A stretch of 64,000 nt of DNA from Paraburkholderia silviterrae (GTDB lineage Bacteria; Pseudomonadota; Gammaproteobacteria; Burkholderiales; Burkholderiaceae), in contig NZ_SMRP01000017.1 of the NCBI RefSeq assembly GCF_004353915.1, positions 88,514-152,513 on the forward strand. The letters are read 5' to 3'. Positions 44,531 through 52,964 of this stretch are shown one piece after another. Numbering within the stretch: the first letter of the stretch is position 1; every line of letters begins with the position of its first letter. Below the pieces are notes generated by a model. That model saw nothing but the letters and a program-made list of their open reading frames with translations, was not told the origin of the DNA and searched no databases. The translations under genes and the position numbers were made by a program.

Positions 44531-44637
44531 CACCCCAAACCGCGAGGCCAATCGTCATATTTAATTAGTATTCCAAATATTTTAATCCATTGACTTCTTG
44601 CAATTCGCGCAGACGAAGACGTAAGGGGAGACACCTG

Positions 44638-45717
44638 ATGCTGCAAGATAGAAAGCGCGCGCGGCGCCTGGCCGGTTGCGCGGCAGGCATGCTGATCTGC
44701 GGATCGGCGCACGCGCAAAGCCAGGTCACGCTGTTCGGCCTGATCGACGGCGGCCTGCTCTACACGAGCAAGACACTCGACGCCACCACGGGCGCCAACG
44801 CCGGCAAGCAGTTCTCAATGATCGACGGCGGTTCGTCGTATTCGCAGTTCGGCATACTCGGCAGCGAGGATCTCGGCGGCGGACTGCAAGCCAAATTCAA
44901 GCTCGAAAGCGGGATCAGCATTGCCAACGGAGCGATCGCGCACTGCGACGGCAACCTGTTCGGCTGCGAAGCGTGGGTCGCGCTCGAGAGCCGCTACGGC
45001 GAAGTGAAGACCGGCCTGCAATTCTCGCCGTTCTTCCTCGCCCTGTACGCGTCCGACCCACGCAACATGTCGTTCTTCGGCAGCGGCGGCGTCAATCTCG
45101 TCGACAACCTGCTCGGCACGAGCATTTTCAGTGCAAGCTCGGTCTCGTACACGAGCCCGGCACTCTGGGGCCTGCAGACCAGTCTCCTGTATTCGTTCGG
45201 CGGCAAGCCCGGCGATTTCCGGGCGGGCCGGCAATACTCCGCCAGCGTCAAGTATGAGTATGGCGGCCTGATGGTCAATGCAGCGATCTTCGACAGCAAC
45301 AGCGGCAGCGCGAATCCCACGCCCACACCGACCGACCTTGCCGCCGAGGGCCGCACGCTCGGCGCGGCGTTCAAATTCGGCGCGGTCACGGTGAAGGCGT
45401 CGTTCGTCAACTACAAGGTCGCCGGCTCGTTCGACAACAACGTCTATGGTGGCGGCCTGTCGTGGTACGTGACGCCCGCGCTGGACCTCGACGGCGGCGT
45501 GTGGGTCACCAGCGACCGCAATCACACGGCCAATCATTCGCTGCTGGCCGCGCTGGGGGCGAGCTATTTCCTGTCGAAGCGGACCACGCTCTACGCGCAA
45601 GTCGCCTCCGTGGACAACCACGGAGCGATGAACACGGGCTTGTCGGTCAATGGCGCGCTCTATGGCGTGTCCGGCAACACGGTGGGCGCCACGGTCGGCA
45701 TCCGCCACTCGTTCTGA
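44638..45717 (+). CDS. Gram-negative porin of the catabolic cluster (plus arm)
   Basis: A 359-residue porin. The signal peptide ends GSAHA (about 24). The mature chain starts QSQVTLFGLIDGGLLYTS, has GSEDLGGGLQAKFKLESG and closes with GIRHSF. It is clearly a paralogue of the porin at the other end of the cluster but not a recent copy. The ATG at 44638 follows AAGGGGAG; the open frame upstream is non-coding. It probably imports the cyclic substrate. Confidence 0.9.
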   Translation: MLQDRKRARRLAGCAAGMLICGSAHAQSQVTLFGLIDGGLLYTSKTLDATTGANAGKQFSMIDGGSSYSQFGILGSEDLGGGLQAKFKLESGISIANGAIAHCDGNLFGCEAWVALESRYGEVKTGLQFSPFFLALYASDPRNMSFFGSGGVNLVDNLLGTSIFSASSVSYTSPALWGLQTSLLYSFGGKPGDFRAGRQYSASVKYEYGGLMVNAAIFDSNSGSANPTPTPTDLAAEGRTLGAAFKFGAVTVKASFVNYKVAGSFDNNVYGGGLSWYVTPALDLDGGVWVTSDRNHTANHSLLAALGASYFLSKRTTLYAQVASVDNHGAMNTGLSVNGALYGVSGNTVGATVGIRHSF

Positions 45718-45733
45718 TCAGGGAGAAAATTCG

Positions 45734-46138
45734 TTGAAATCCGCTTACCTGGCCATTTACCCGGCCATTTACCCGGTTGCGCTCTGCATGGCCTTTTTCA
45801 TGGCGGCGAGCGCCATCGACGCACATGCGCAAGCCGCCAACGGCGACTTGCCGATGGCGTCGCAATCCATTGCGGCGAGCGACGCCGTAATCACCAAAGA
45901 CGCGAAAGCCGCGAAGGCCGCCAACCGGGCGCTGCGCAAAATAGTCATGCGCCAGCTTTCACGCACGCGCGGGCTCGATGTCGACGGCATCAACGTCACG
46001 GCTGTCGACGGCGTCGTGACGCTGCTGGGCACCGTGCCCGACACCGGCCAGATCGATCTGGCTGCCGACGTGGCGCGTGACATTGCGGGCGTCCAGGCGG
46101 TCCGCAACGGCCTGACGCTGCAGACCAACGCAAAGTGA
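45734..46138 (+). CDS. Exported single-BON-domain protein
   Basis: A 134-residue protein starting at a TTG with AGGGAG upstream. A signal peptide contains the duplicated Ala-Ile-Tyr-Pro encoded by two 12-base repeats at 45751-45774 and ends near AHAQA. The mature part has a BON domain: VDGINVTAVDGVVTLLGTVP, then DLAADVARDIAGVQAVRNGL. BON domains bind phospholipid or outer-membrane components. It follows the porin by 16 bases and is likely cotranscribed. Confidence 0.82.
   Translation: MKSAYLAIYPAIYPVALCMAFFMAASAIDAHAQAANGDLPMASQSIAASDAVITKDAKAAKAANRALRKIVMRQLSRTRGLDVDGINVTAVDGVVTLLGTVPDTGQIDLAADVARDIAGVQAVRNGLTLQTNAK
45751..45774 (+). repeat. 12-bp tandem duplication inside the BON gene signal peptide
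   Basis: GGCCATTTACCC occurs twice in a row and keeps frame, adding four residues to the signal peptide. It looks like a recent slippage event. Confidence 0.9.
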
Positions 46139-46184
46139 GGCAAAGCCGGCCCGCAAGGCCGGCCTGCCACGCTCCAGACGAGCT

Positions 46185-47090
46185 TCACGCCTCGTCGATC
46201 TGCCCGAACCGGTGCGCGAGGAAATCGATGAGCTTGCGCACGGAAGGCAGCAGCCCCCGGCGCGAAGGGAACACCGCGTGAACGATACCGCTTTTGGGCA
46301 GCCACTCCGGCATGACCTTCACGAGCGCGCCGCTCGCGAGCTCGTCCGTCACCATCATGTCCGGAAGCTGGACAATGCCCACGCCCGCGGCGGCGGCCTG
46401 GCGCAACGCGGTCATGTCGTCGGTGATGAAGCGCGGCGTATGGCGCACCGTCGCCGAGGTCCCGTCGGCGCCGTCGAACTGCCACACGTGCTCATATGTT
46501 GGCGGCCCCAGATCGAGCGTAGGCACGCGCGCCAGGTCGGCAGGCACGCCCGGCATGCCGAATGCCTTCAGGAACGCCGGCGATGCCACGAGGCACCAGC
46601 GGCGCTCGGCCAGCACGCGCATCACGAGGTCGCTGTCCTTCAACGGCGGCGGGCGCACGCGGATCGCCACGTCGACACCCTCGCCGATCACGTCCACCAC
46701 GCGGTTGGTGGCTTCGAGATGAACCGTGACACGCGGCGTTTCGGCCATGAAGTCCGCAAGCATGGCGCCGATGCGCGCGTGCAGGATCGCCACGGGACAC
46801 GTCACACGAATCACGCCCTGCGGCTCCGAGCGGTTCAGCTCGATCGAGCGTTGCGCGGCCTCCGCCTCGATCAGCATGGCCCGGCAGTGGCCGTAATAGA
46901 TCTGCCCAATCTCGGTCACCGTGAAGCGGCGCGTCGAGCGCTGGATGAGGCGCACGCCGAGCTGCTCCTCGAGCAGGCCGACGCGGCGGCTCAGTGTCGA
47001 CTTCGGGATGCCGAGCGCCCGCCCTGCCGGCGCAAACCCCAGGTGGTCGACCACCTGGGCGAACAGATAGAGATCGTTCAGATCCTGCAT
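46185..47090 (-). CDS. LysR family transcriptional regulator (AaeR-like branch)
   Basis: A 301-residue regulator. The HTH is LNDLYLFAQVVDHLGFAPAG, then IPKSTLSRRVGLLEEQLGVR. The effector-binding domain carries TCPVAILHARIGAMLADFM and VIGEGVDVAIRVRPP, typical of the branch that includes AaeR and DsdC-like repressors. The ATG at 47090 is set by the family N-terminus. It is head-to-head with another LysR gene, and no enzyme gene lies between. Confidence 0.88.
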   Translation of the reverse strand: MQDLNDLYLFAQVVDHLGFAPAGRALGIPKSTLSRRVGLLEEQLGVRLIQRSTRRFTVTEIGQIYYGHCRAMLIEAEAAQRSIELNRSEPQGVIRVTCPVAILHARIGAMLADFMAETPRVTVHLEATNRVVDVIGEGVDVAIRVRPPPLKDSDLVMRVLAERRWCLVASPAFLKAFGMPGVPADLARVPTLDLGPPTYEHVWQFDGADGTSATVRHTPRFITDDMTALRQAAAAGVGIVQLPDMMVTDELASGALVKVMPEWLPKSGIVHAVFPSRRGLLPSVRKLIDFLAHRFGQIDEA

Positions 47091-47229
47091 GGCACCGTTG
47101 TGGATCGTTCCATTTTCGAGACTCAGAGGATAACGCAAGCCGACTACCGCATCCGCGTGCACTGACCTACGCTAGCGGCTATTCACATTCGCATCGTTGC
47201 TCGTCTGAATCGCGAGCCGGGCCCACGTC

Positions 47230-48171
47230 ATGAAGCCATTGAGCAGTGAGCAGATCCAGGCGTTCCTGTTGACCGTCGAATGGCGCAGCCTCACAGAGGC
47301 GGCGCGGCGGCTGAACCTCTCGAAGTCCGTCGTCAGCAAGCGCGTAACCGACCTCGAGCGCGATCTGGGCGTGCAGTTGCTGCTGCGCTCGCCGCGCAAC
47401 GTGCAGCCGACCGAAGCCGGCGTCATGTTCTACGAAGCGGCATCCGATTCGATGCGGCGCCTGAACGACATCGTCGAGATCCTCACCGAGCAGTCGAACG
47501 GGCTGTGCGGCGACCTGCGCGTCACCGCGCCGGTCAGCCTGACCCAACGCTGGCTGGGCGACGCGATCGGCCGCTTCGCCGCCGCGCACCCGCGCCTGCA
47601 TGTCTCGCTGGAGCTCGACGACCGGATGCTCAATCTGGAGGCGGAGCGCATCGACATCGCGGTGCGCGTCGCGCGCTTGCCGGACAGCTCGCTGATCGCC
47701 CGGCGCCTTGGCGTGAGCGAGCGCGTGGTGGTGGCGAGCCCGGACTATCTGCGCGAGCATGGCGCGCCGCGCTCGCTTGCCGACCTCGGCGCCCATCGTT
47801 GCCTGTGCTACAGCAATGTTCCCGCATCGCAGACGTGGAGCTTCCAGCCGCCGTCGCCGCACGGCAAGCCGCGCACGGTCGCGCCGGCCAGCGCCTTCGC
47901 GTCGAACAACGGCGACGCGCTGCGCGATGCCGCCGTGAGCGGGGTCGGGCTGGCGGTCCTGCCCACCTTCATTGCGGCACAGGATCTCGCGAACGGCACG
48001 CTCATTCGCGTGCTGCCCGACGAGCGCCCCGAGGACGACATCATCTACAGCGTGTATCCGCGCAGCCCCTTCCCTTCGCAGAAGCTGCGCGCATTCACGG
48101 AGCATGTGCGTCTCGCGCTCGTCGATTGTCCGTGGGACAACGTGCTGAACGTCGCTACGGAAGCGGGATAA
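47230..48171 (+). CDS. LysR family transcriptional regulator
   Basis: A 313-residue regulator. The HTH is SSEQIQAFLLTVEWRSLTEA, followed by NLSKSVVSKRVTDLERDLGV. The effector domain has APVSLTQRWLGDAIGRFAAA and LEAERIDIAVRVARLPDSSL. The start at 47230 follows directly on the short promoter region shared with the divergent LysR gene. Its target is not evident from the neighbours. Confidence 0.88.
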   Translation: MKPLSSEQIQAFLLTVEWRSLTEAARRLNLSKSVVSKRVTDLERDLGVQLLLRSPRNVQPTEAGVMFYEAASDSMRRLNDIVEILTEQSNGLCGDLRVTAPVSLTQRWLGDAIGRFAAAHPRLHVSLELDDRMLNLEAERIDIAVRVARLPDSSLIARRLGVSERVVVASPDYLREHGAPRSLADLGAHRCLCYSNVPASQTWSFQPPSPHGKPRTVAPASAFASNNGDALRDAAVSGVGLAVLPTFIAAQDLANGTLIRVLPDERPEDDIIYSVYPRSPFPSQKLRAFTEHVRLALVDCPWDNVLNVATEAG

Positions 48172-48379
48172 AGCCATGACAGGGGGTGAACGCTGCGCCA
48201 CGCTTAGCCATGCACGGGTGGGCGATTGCTCCCGACACGGACCACCGCGTCGATGGCACAATCTTCCTGGCCGGCACGCTGCCCGTGCCAGGCTCCCCCG
48301 ACTCAACCGGCGCCTCTCGCCGCCGCCCGCTTGCGGACGCCCGGCGGCACGAGAAACGCCTCGCACCGAGGATTGAACC

Positions 48380-48784
48380 ATGCCGCTCGCCACCGCCACC
48401 GCTCGCCTTGCCGCCGATGCGCCCAACTACGTCGTCGCCCTCGAGGCCGGCCACCACGCGCTGACCGGCGACGAAGGCCCTCACGAAGGCGGCGAGGATC
48501 GCGGCCCGGCGCCGTTCGCGTTCGTGCTCTCCGGGCTTGCCGCCTGCACGGCCGCCACGCTGCGCATGTACATGCAGCGCAAGACGTGGCCGAACGCGAC
48601 GATCGGCGTGGAAGTCAGCCTGCACGCCGAGCACGACGGCACGCAGTACATCCGCCGCGGCGTAACCGTCGAAGGCGTGGACGAGGCGCAACGCGCACGG
48701 CTTGCCGAGATCTGCGAGAAGACGCCCGTCACGCTCTTCATCAAGCGCGGCACGCGCATCGACACGACGCTGCACGCGGCGTGA
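48380..48784 (+). CDS. OsmC/Ohr family peroxiredoxin-like protein
   Basis: A 134-residue thiol peroxidase-fold protein. Cys56 (SGLAACTAATLRMYMQRK) and Cys112 (AEICEKTPVT) are the reactive pair expected of OsmC-type organic hydroperoxide reductases. The C-terminal THLHAA-like end (TTLHAA) is usual. It is slightly short but complete. No ohrR-type regulator is adjacent. Confidence 0.88.
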   Translation: MPLATATARLAADAPNYVVALEAGHHALTGDEGPHEGGEDRGPAPFAFVLSGLAACTAATLRMYMQRKTWPNATIGVEVSLHAEHDGTQYIRRGVTVEGVDEAQRARLAEICEKTPVTLFIKRGTRIDTTLHAA

Positions 48785-49242
48785 GACAAGCCTGACCATT
48801 CGGCATCCTGAATAAATAGACGCGTGATCGACAGGTATTCGAGTGGTGGGTGCCGGAGCGTGGATTCAAAATGCATATAAATCGCTCCGGCATTGGCGCC
48901 TGTCCAGGGCATTAAACGGCGTATTTTTTGCCGAAATAGAACTTTCACAATAATTTCAGCAACAAGTACCGATACGCGCTTGCCGCACGCGTCGCCATTT
49001 AACAATCTCTATTAACCGGAACGGTTCAGCGATTCAATTATCCGATAAAATCCGTACCCGAGAATCGGATGAGAGAGTCATCCGCACAAGAATTTGAATG
49101 AAAAGGGGCGTGATGGACGCGCAAGACCGGGGAGCGGGCCTCTCGGGGGAAAACATTCCCGCAGGCATGAGGCGGCGGTTTTTCGACAAGCCGCACGCGG
49201 CGGTTATTGCACGCCACGCGACACGCGCCGGCCATTAAAATC
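48785..49242. other. Intergenic region with a spaced inverted repeat
   Basis: About 460 bases, AT-richer in the middle. It holds TGCCGGAGCG at 48851 and CGCTCCGGCA at 48883 around an AT-rich 22-base spacer, and the promoter region of the transglycosylase gene. No coding sequence was recognised. Confidence 0.5.
48851..48892. repeat. Perfect 10-bp inverted repeat with AT-rich spacer
   Basis: TGCCGGAGCG and CGCTCCGGCA enclose 22 AT-rich bases that contain ATGCAT. It could be a large-loop hairpin ending the OsmC transcript or a two-site operator. Confidence 0.7.
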
Positions 49243-50496
49243 ATGCAGTTCCGGAAATCAGCCTCGCTGCGCCATTATCTGCCCATATTGCTGCCCGCCT
49301 CGCTGCTGCAGGCCGCCATGCTGTGCGCAGTGCCCACCCCTGCCCGTGCCGATTGCATCGACGATGCGGCATCGTTTCAGCACGTCAATGTGAGCCTGAT
49401 GCGTGCCATTGCACAGGTGGAATCGGGCACGCAAACCCACGCCATCAACACCAATAGCGACGGCACGGTCGATATCGGCCTCATGCAGATCAACAGCTCC
49501 TGGCTGCCGCGCCTCGCTCGCGAAGGCATCTCGGAGCAGAGCCTGTTCGATCCGTGCACGAATGCGTACGTCGGCGCTTGGATACTCGCGGAGAATATCC
49601 GCCAGTACGGCCCCACGTGGAGCGCGATTGGCGCCTACAACGCCTCGTCGCCCGACAAGCGTCTCGCGTACGCCCGCAAGGTCTACGCCACCGCGCAATC
49701 CATCATCCGCTCGCCGGACTCGCCCATGCCTATCCTTCCGCCGTCGTATGTGCCGCCCGAGACCTATAACCCGTTCGCGACGCTGCAGGTCAATCAGGTC
49801 AAGATGAACACGCCGCGCGGCGCGCAAGCCATGCCGGCGTCGGCACCGGCATCGGCACCGGGAACGCCTGCCATTTCGTCGGCCTCGCCGGGCGCCTACA
49901 ACTTCGGCTGGATCACGAGCGGCGCGGACGCAGCGAAACCCGTGCAGGTATTCGACGACGGCACCAAGGTCTACGTCCAGTTCAGCGACATGAAGCACGT
50001 GCCGGCCATCTTTGCGGAAACGCCGCGCGGGCGCGTCGTGCTGCGCTGGGAGGCGCAGCCGCCCTATGCCGTCATTGCATCGCCGGAGCGCAAGCTGGTC
50101 TTCCAGATCGGCTCGGCCGAGGCAATCGCGCAGAAGACGAGCGCGGGCGCAGCCGCGGGAACCGCGACGGCGCAAACCCCGGCTGCCAACGCGACCGCCG
50201 CGCCGAAGACCGCCGCCGCGCGCGGGGCATCGAGCGTGTCGACGGACGCGCTTTGGTATGTCACGGCGTCGTCGCCGGGCAAAGCGCCTGCGGCGAGCTT
50301 GCCCGCGCCACAGGCCAACGTGGGCACGGCACAGACCACGCCAGCGAGCGTGCAGCAGACAGCACAATCGGCACAACCGGCACAACCGGCACAATCGGCA
50401 CAACCGGTCCAGACGGGCAGCGCCAGCCCGACTCCGGCGCCCAGGCCGCCAACGACCGCTCCCGGAACCAGCGCCCTCTGGTACGTCACGAAGTGA
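49243..50496 (+). CDS. Lytic transglycosylase (SLT/IagB-like) fused to a VirB9/TrbG-like segment
   Basis: A 417-residue exported protein. The signal peptide ends near residue 37 (PARADC). The transglycosylase domain (about 38-155) has catalytic Glu60 in AIAQVESGTQ and GLMQIN at 79-84. After a Pro/Ala linker, residues 232-291 (KPVQVFDDGTKVYVQF, then VPAIFAETPRG and RKLVFQIGSAEAI) resemble the N-terminal part of VirB9/TrbG/CagX secretion proteins. The tail is Ala/Pro/Gln-rich with ALWYVT at 336-341 and again at 411-416, the very end. The ribosome site is poor. No secretion-system genes are adjacent. The VirB9 match is by pattern only. Confidence 0.75.
   Translation: MQFRKSASLRHYLPILLPASLLQAAMLCAVPTPARADCIDDAASFQHVNVSLMRAIAQVESGTQTHAINTNSDGTVDIGLMQINSSWLPRLAREGISEQSLFDPCTNAYVGAWILAENIRQYGPTWSAIGAYNASSPDKRLAYARKVYATAQSIIRSPDSPMPILPPSYVPPETYNPFATLQVNQVKMNTPRGAQAMPASAPASAPGTPAISSASPGAYNFGWITSGADAAKPVQVFDDGTKVYVQFSDMKHVPAIFAETPRGRVVLRWEAQPPYAVIASPERKLVFQIGSAEAIAQKTSAGAAAGTATAQTPAANATAAPKTAAARGASSVSTDALWYVTASSPGKAPAASLPAPQANVGTAQTTPASVQQTAQSAQPAQPAQSAQPVQTGSASPTPAPRPPTTAPGTSALWYVTK
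50362..50406 (+). repeat. Five tandem 9-bp repeats inside the transglycosylase gene
   Basis: Units GCACAATCG or GCACAACCG at 50362, 50371, 50380, 50389 and 50398 encode a Gln-(Ser/Pro)-Ala run. Length changes by slippage would stay in frame. Confidence 0.9.
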
Positions 50497-50569
50497 CCTT
50501 CCCGCACGGCACGCTGCGCTGAGTCGGGCGCGCCAGCGGCGGCCCCGCCCCGCTGCGACACCTTGCCGA

Positions 50570-51118
50570 TCAAGCGTCCGGGTCCGGCTCGCAGGGGTAG
50601 ACGATCGTTGCGTCGGGCTGAATCACGGCGCCTGCGCTCAGCCGGGCGGGTTCGAGACGGCCAGCGCCCATGATGTGGAAGACCGTCTCGCCGCGCGCGA
50701 TCAGATAGTCGGCGATGATGCGCCGGTGGCACCGCCACCACACAGCCTCGGAGCACATGACCGCGCAGCGCCGGGCGCGCCCCAGATCGATCACGCGATC
50801 GAGGCCCGCGTGGAACTCTGCTGTTAGCGCGTAATCGGCGTAGTGATGAAAGCTCTTGTTGGTCCAGAAGCCGTTGACGTCCGCGGGGACCGTCCGCGTT
50901 CTTCCGCGCAGGCCGCCAAGCGCCGCCTCATGCTCGTACCCGATGTCGAATGGTTCGAGCGCCTCCGGAAGCGTTGCTTCGTTGAACTGAGGGTTGGCTC
51001 TCGACCCCGGCATTTTTCTCACGTCCGCGACCACGCCTATCTCAGCGCCGGTCAACAGGCCGATGAAGTCGTCGAGGGTGTGGTCGGAGTGGCCGATCGT
51101 AAAGAACGGGAGCGTCAC
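50570..51118 (-). CDS. DUF488 family protein
   Basis: A 182-residue protein with family signatures VADVRKMPGSRANPQFN near the N-terminus and CSEAVWWRCHRRIIADYL in the C-terminal half; the cysteine and histidines are the presumed active or metal site. Function is unknown. The GTG at 51118 is chosen because AAGGCG precedes it and relatives begin here. A TTG at 51136 that overlaps the stop of the DUF2945 remnant is an alternative and would mean translational coupling. Confidence 0.85.
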   Translation of the reverse strand: MTLPFFTIGHSDHTLDDFIGLLTGAEIGVVADVRKMPGSRANPQFNEATLPEALEPFDIGYEHEAALGGLRGRTRTVPADVNGFWTNKSFHHYADYALTAEFHAGLDRVIDLGRARRCAVMCSEAVWWRCHRRIIADYLIARGETVFHIMGAGRLEPARLSAGAVIQPDATIVYPCEPDPDA

Positions 51119-51132
51119 GTGTCGCCTTCGGC

Positions 51133-51270
51133 TCAAAGCAGTTGAAGAACCCGGCCCCGGTGAGCGGCAATATGGTCGGTCTTGTCGCTCTTGATCTCGT
51201 ACTGGGGATCGTCCGGCGAAGCACGATGCGTATGGCCCTTATAGTCGAAGTCCGGCGCTTCGACTGCCAA
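51133..51270 (-). pseudogene. Truncated DUF2945 (hypervirulence-associated tudor-like) gene
   Basis: In a frame too short for usual gene calling, the minus strand encodes DFDYKGHTHRASPDDPQYEI, then KSDKTDHIAAHRGRVLQLL and a stop at 51133. This is the well-conserved C-terminal two-thirds of a DUF2945 protein. A TAA at 51301-51303 lies in frame upstream, and the usual N-terminal strand (VxWNSExG type) is missing. A GTG with AAAGGAG upstream at about 51323 opens the neighbouring frame, so a frameshift is possible. Its stop overlaps an alternative start of DUF488, so the two were once an operon. Confidence 0.7.
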
Positions 51271-51445
51271 TCCCTTGCCGCCGCAATCATATGCATCGGC
51301 TTATTCGATGCATCGTGCTGCACGAATAGTGTGCTCCTTTCATTATGCCCCTCGTTGCTTTTCGAGGCGCAAGCACGGTCTTGCCGTTAAAATCTCGCCC
51401 TTTCGTGCCTTTTCCCTCCTGACCTTCCCCGACCGCCGTCCCCCG

Positions 51446-52849
51446 ATGCAACCCGCCGCCTCCAGCCAATCCGCCGCCCAACCCACTTCCCGCAGCGCCG
51501 CCGACGACGCCGAACTCGCCCACGACCTCGTCTACGGCCCCGACGACCGGCCCGCCCCCACACTCGCCTTCGTAGCCGCCCTGCAGCACCTGCTGGCCAT
51601 CATCGTGCCTATCGTCACGCCGGGCCTCCTGATCTGCCAGGCACTGGGCGTCTCGAGCCGCGACACCACGCTGATCGTCTCGATGTCGCTCGTGATCTCC
51701 GGCATCGCCACCTTCCTCCAGTGCAAGCGCTTCGGGCCGCTGGGCGCGGGCCTCCTGATCGTGCAGGGCACGAGCTTCAACTTCGTCGGCCCGCTCATCG
51801 CGGGCGGCAGCCTGATGGTCAAGCAGGGCATGCCGGTCGCCACGGTAATGTCGGCGATCTTCGGCGTCGTGATCGCCGGCTCGTTCGTCGAAATGGGCGT
51901 CTCGCGCATCCTGCCGTTCATCAAGCGGCTCATCACGCCGCTCGTCACCGGCATCGTGGTCCTGCTGATCGGCCTCACCCTCATCAAGGTCGGCCTCATC
52001 AGCATGGGCGGCGGCTACGGCGCCATCGCCAAGGGCACCTTCGCGAACCCCGAGAACCTCACGCTCTCGTGCGTCGTCCTCGGCACCATCATCGTGCTCA
52101 ACCGCGTGCCCATCGTCTGGGTGCGCAGCACGGCGCTCGTGATCGCGCTCGCGATCGGCTATGTCGTGGCCGGCGCCATGGGCCGGCTCGACTTCACCGG
52201 CGCGCGCGAAGCCGCCCTCTTTCAGATTCCGACCCCGCTGCACTTTGGCCTGGGCTTCTCGTGGTCGCTCTTCGTGCCGATGCTGATCATCTACCTCGTC
52301 ACCTCGCTCGAAGCCATTGGCGACGTCACGGCCACCAGCAAGATCTCGAAAGAGCCCGTCGAAGGCCCCGTGTGGATGCGGCGCATCAAGGGCGGCGTGC
52401 TCGTGAACGGCGCCAACTCGCTGCTGGCCGGCATGTTCAACACCTTCCCGAGCTCGGTGTTTGCCCAGAACAACGGCGTGATCCAGATCACCGGCATCGC
52501 GAGCCGCCATGTGGGCATCTGGATCGCGGGCATGCTCGTGGTGCTCGGCCTGTTTCCGCCGGTCGCGGGCGCCCTGCAAGCCGTGCCCGAGCCCGTGCTG
52601 GGCGGCGCCGCCATGGTGATGTTCGGCGCGGTGGCCGCTTCGGGCATCAACATCCTCGCCGGCATCCGGCTGGACCGCCGCGCGCTGCTGATCATCTCGG
52701 TCTCGCTGGCGCTGGGCCTCGGGGTCTCGCAAGTGCCCGAGATCCTGGCGAGCGTGCCGCACGCGCTCAAGAACGTGCTCGAATCGGGCGTGGCCACGGG
52801 CGGCATCTGCGCGCTCGTGATGAACTGGTTCCTGCCGGAAAAATCGTAA
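51446..52849 (+). CDS. Nucleobase:cation symporter-2 (NCS2) family purine permease
   Basis: Inner-membrane proton-driven purine (xanthine, urate or uracil) importer of 467 residues with about 14 membrane segments. Helix 1 has the QHLLAII motif with its conserved Gln-His, and the substrate-site segment is TSLEAIGDVTATSKIS with its Glu. The family signature is AQNNGVIQITGIASR. The start at 51446 is chosen at the beginning of family similarity; the open frame extends upstream. A long hairpin follows. A decayed copy of its last coding segment occurs at 58360-58430. Confidence 0.9.
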   Translation: MQPAASSQSAAQPTSRSAADDAELAHDLVYGPDDRPAPTLAFVAALQHLLAIIVPIVTPGLLICQALGVSSRDTTLIVSMSLVISGIATFLQCKRFGPLGAGLLIVQGTSFNFVGPLIAGGSLMVKQGMPVATVMSAIFGVVIAGSFVEMGVSRILPFIKRLITPLVTGIVVLLIGLTLIKVGLISMGGGYGAIAKGTFANPENLTLSCVVLGTIIVLNRVPIVWVRSTALVIALAIGYVVAGAMGRLDFTGAREAALFQIPTPLHFGLGFSWSLFVPMLIIYLVTSLEAIGDVTATSKISKEPVEGPVWMRRIKGGVLVNGANSLLAGMFNTFPSSVFAQNNGVIQITGIASRHVGIWIAGMLVVLGLFPPVAGALQAVPEPVLGGAAMVMFGAVAASGINILAGIRLDRRALLIISVSLALGLGVSQVPEILASVPHALKNVLESGVATGGICALVMNWFLPEKS

Positions 52850-52858
52850 CGGCTCGAT

Positions 52859-52891
52859 GCCTGGCCGCCAGCGCTCCAGCGGCGGCCAGGC
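52859..52891 (+). terminator. Hairpin terminator after the purine permease
   Basis: GCCTGGCCGCC pairs perfectly with GGCGGCCAGGC around an 11-base loop, ten bases after the stop. Confidence 0.7.
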
Positions 52892-52964
52892 GAGCCCGCC
52901 CCTCGGGCCGGGCAGCGATGATGTGCGTTAGAGTCGAGCCAAACCCACTGCGAAGGAGCACAAC

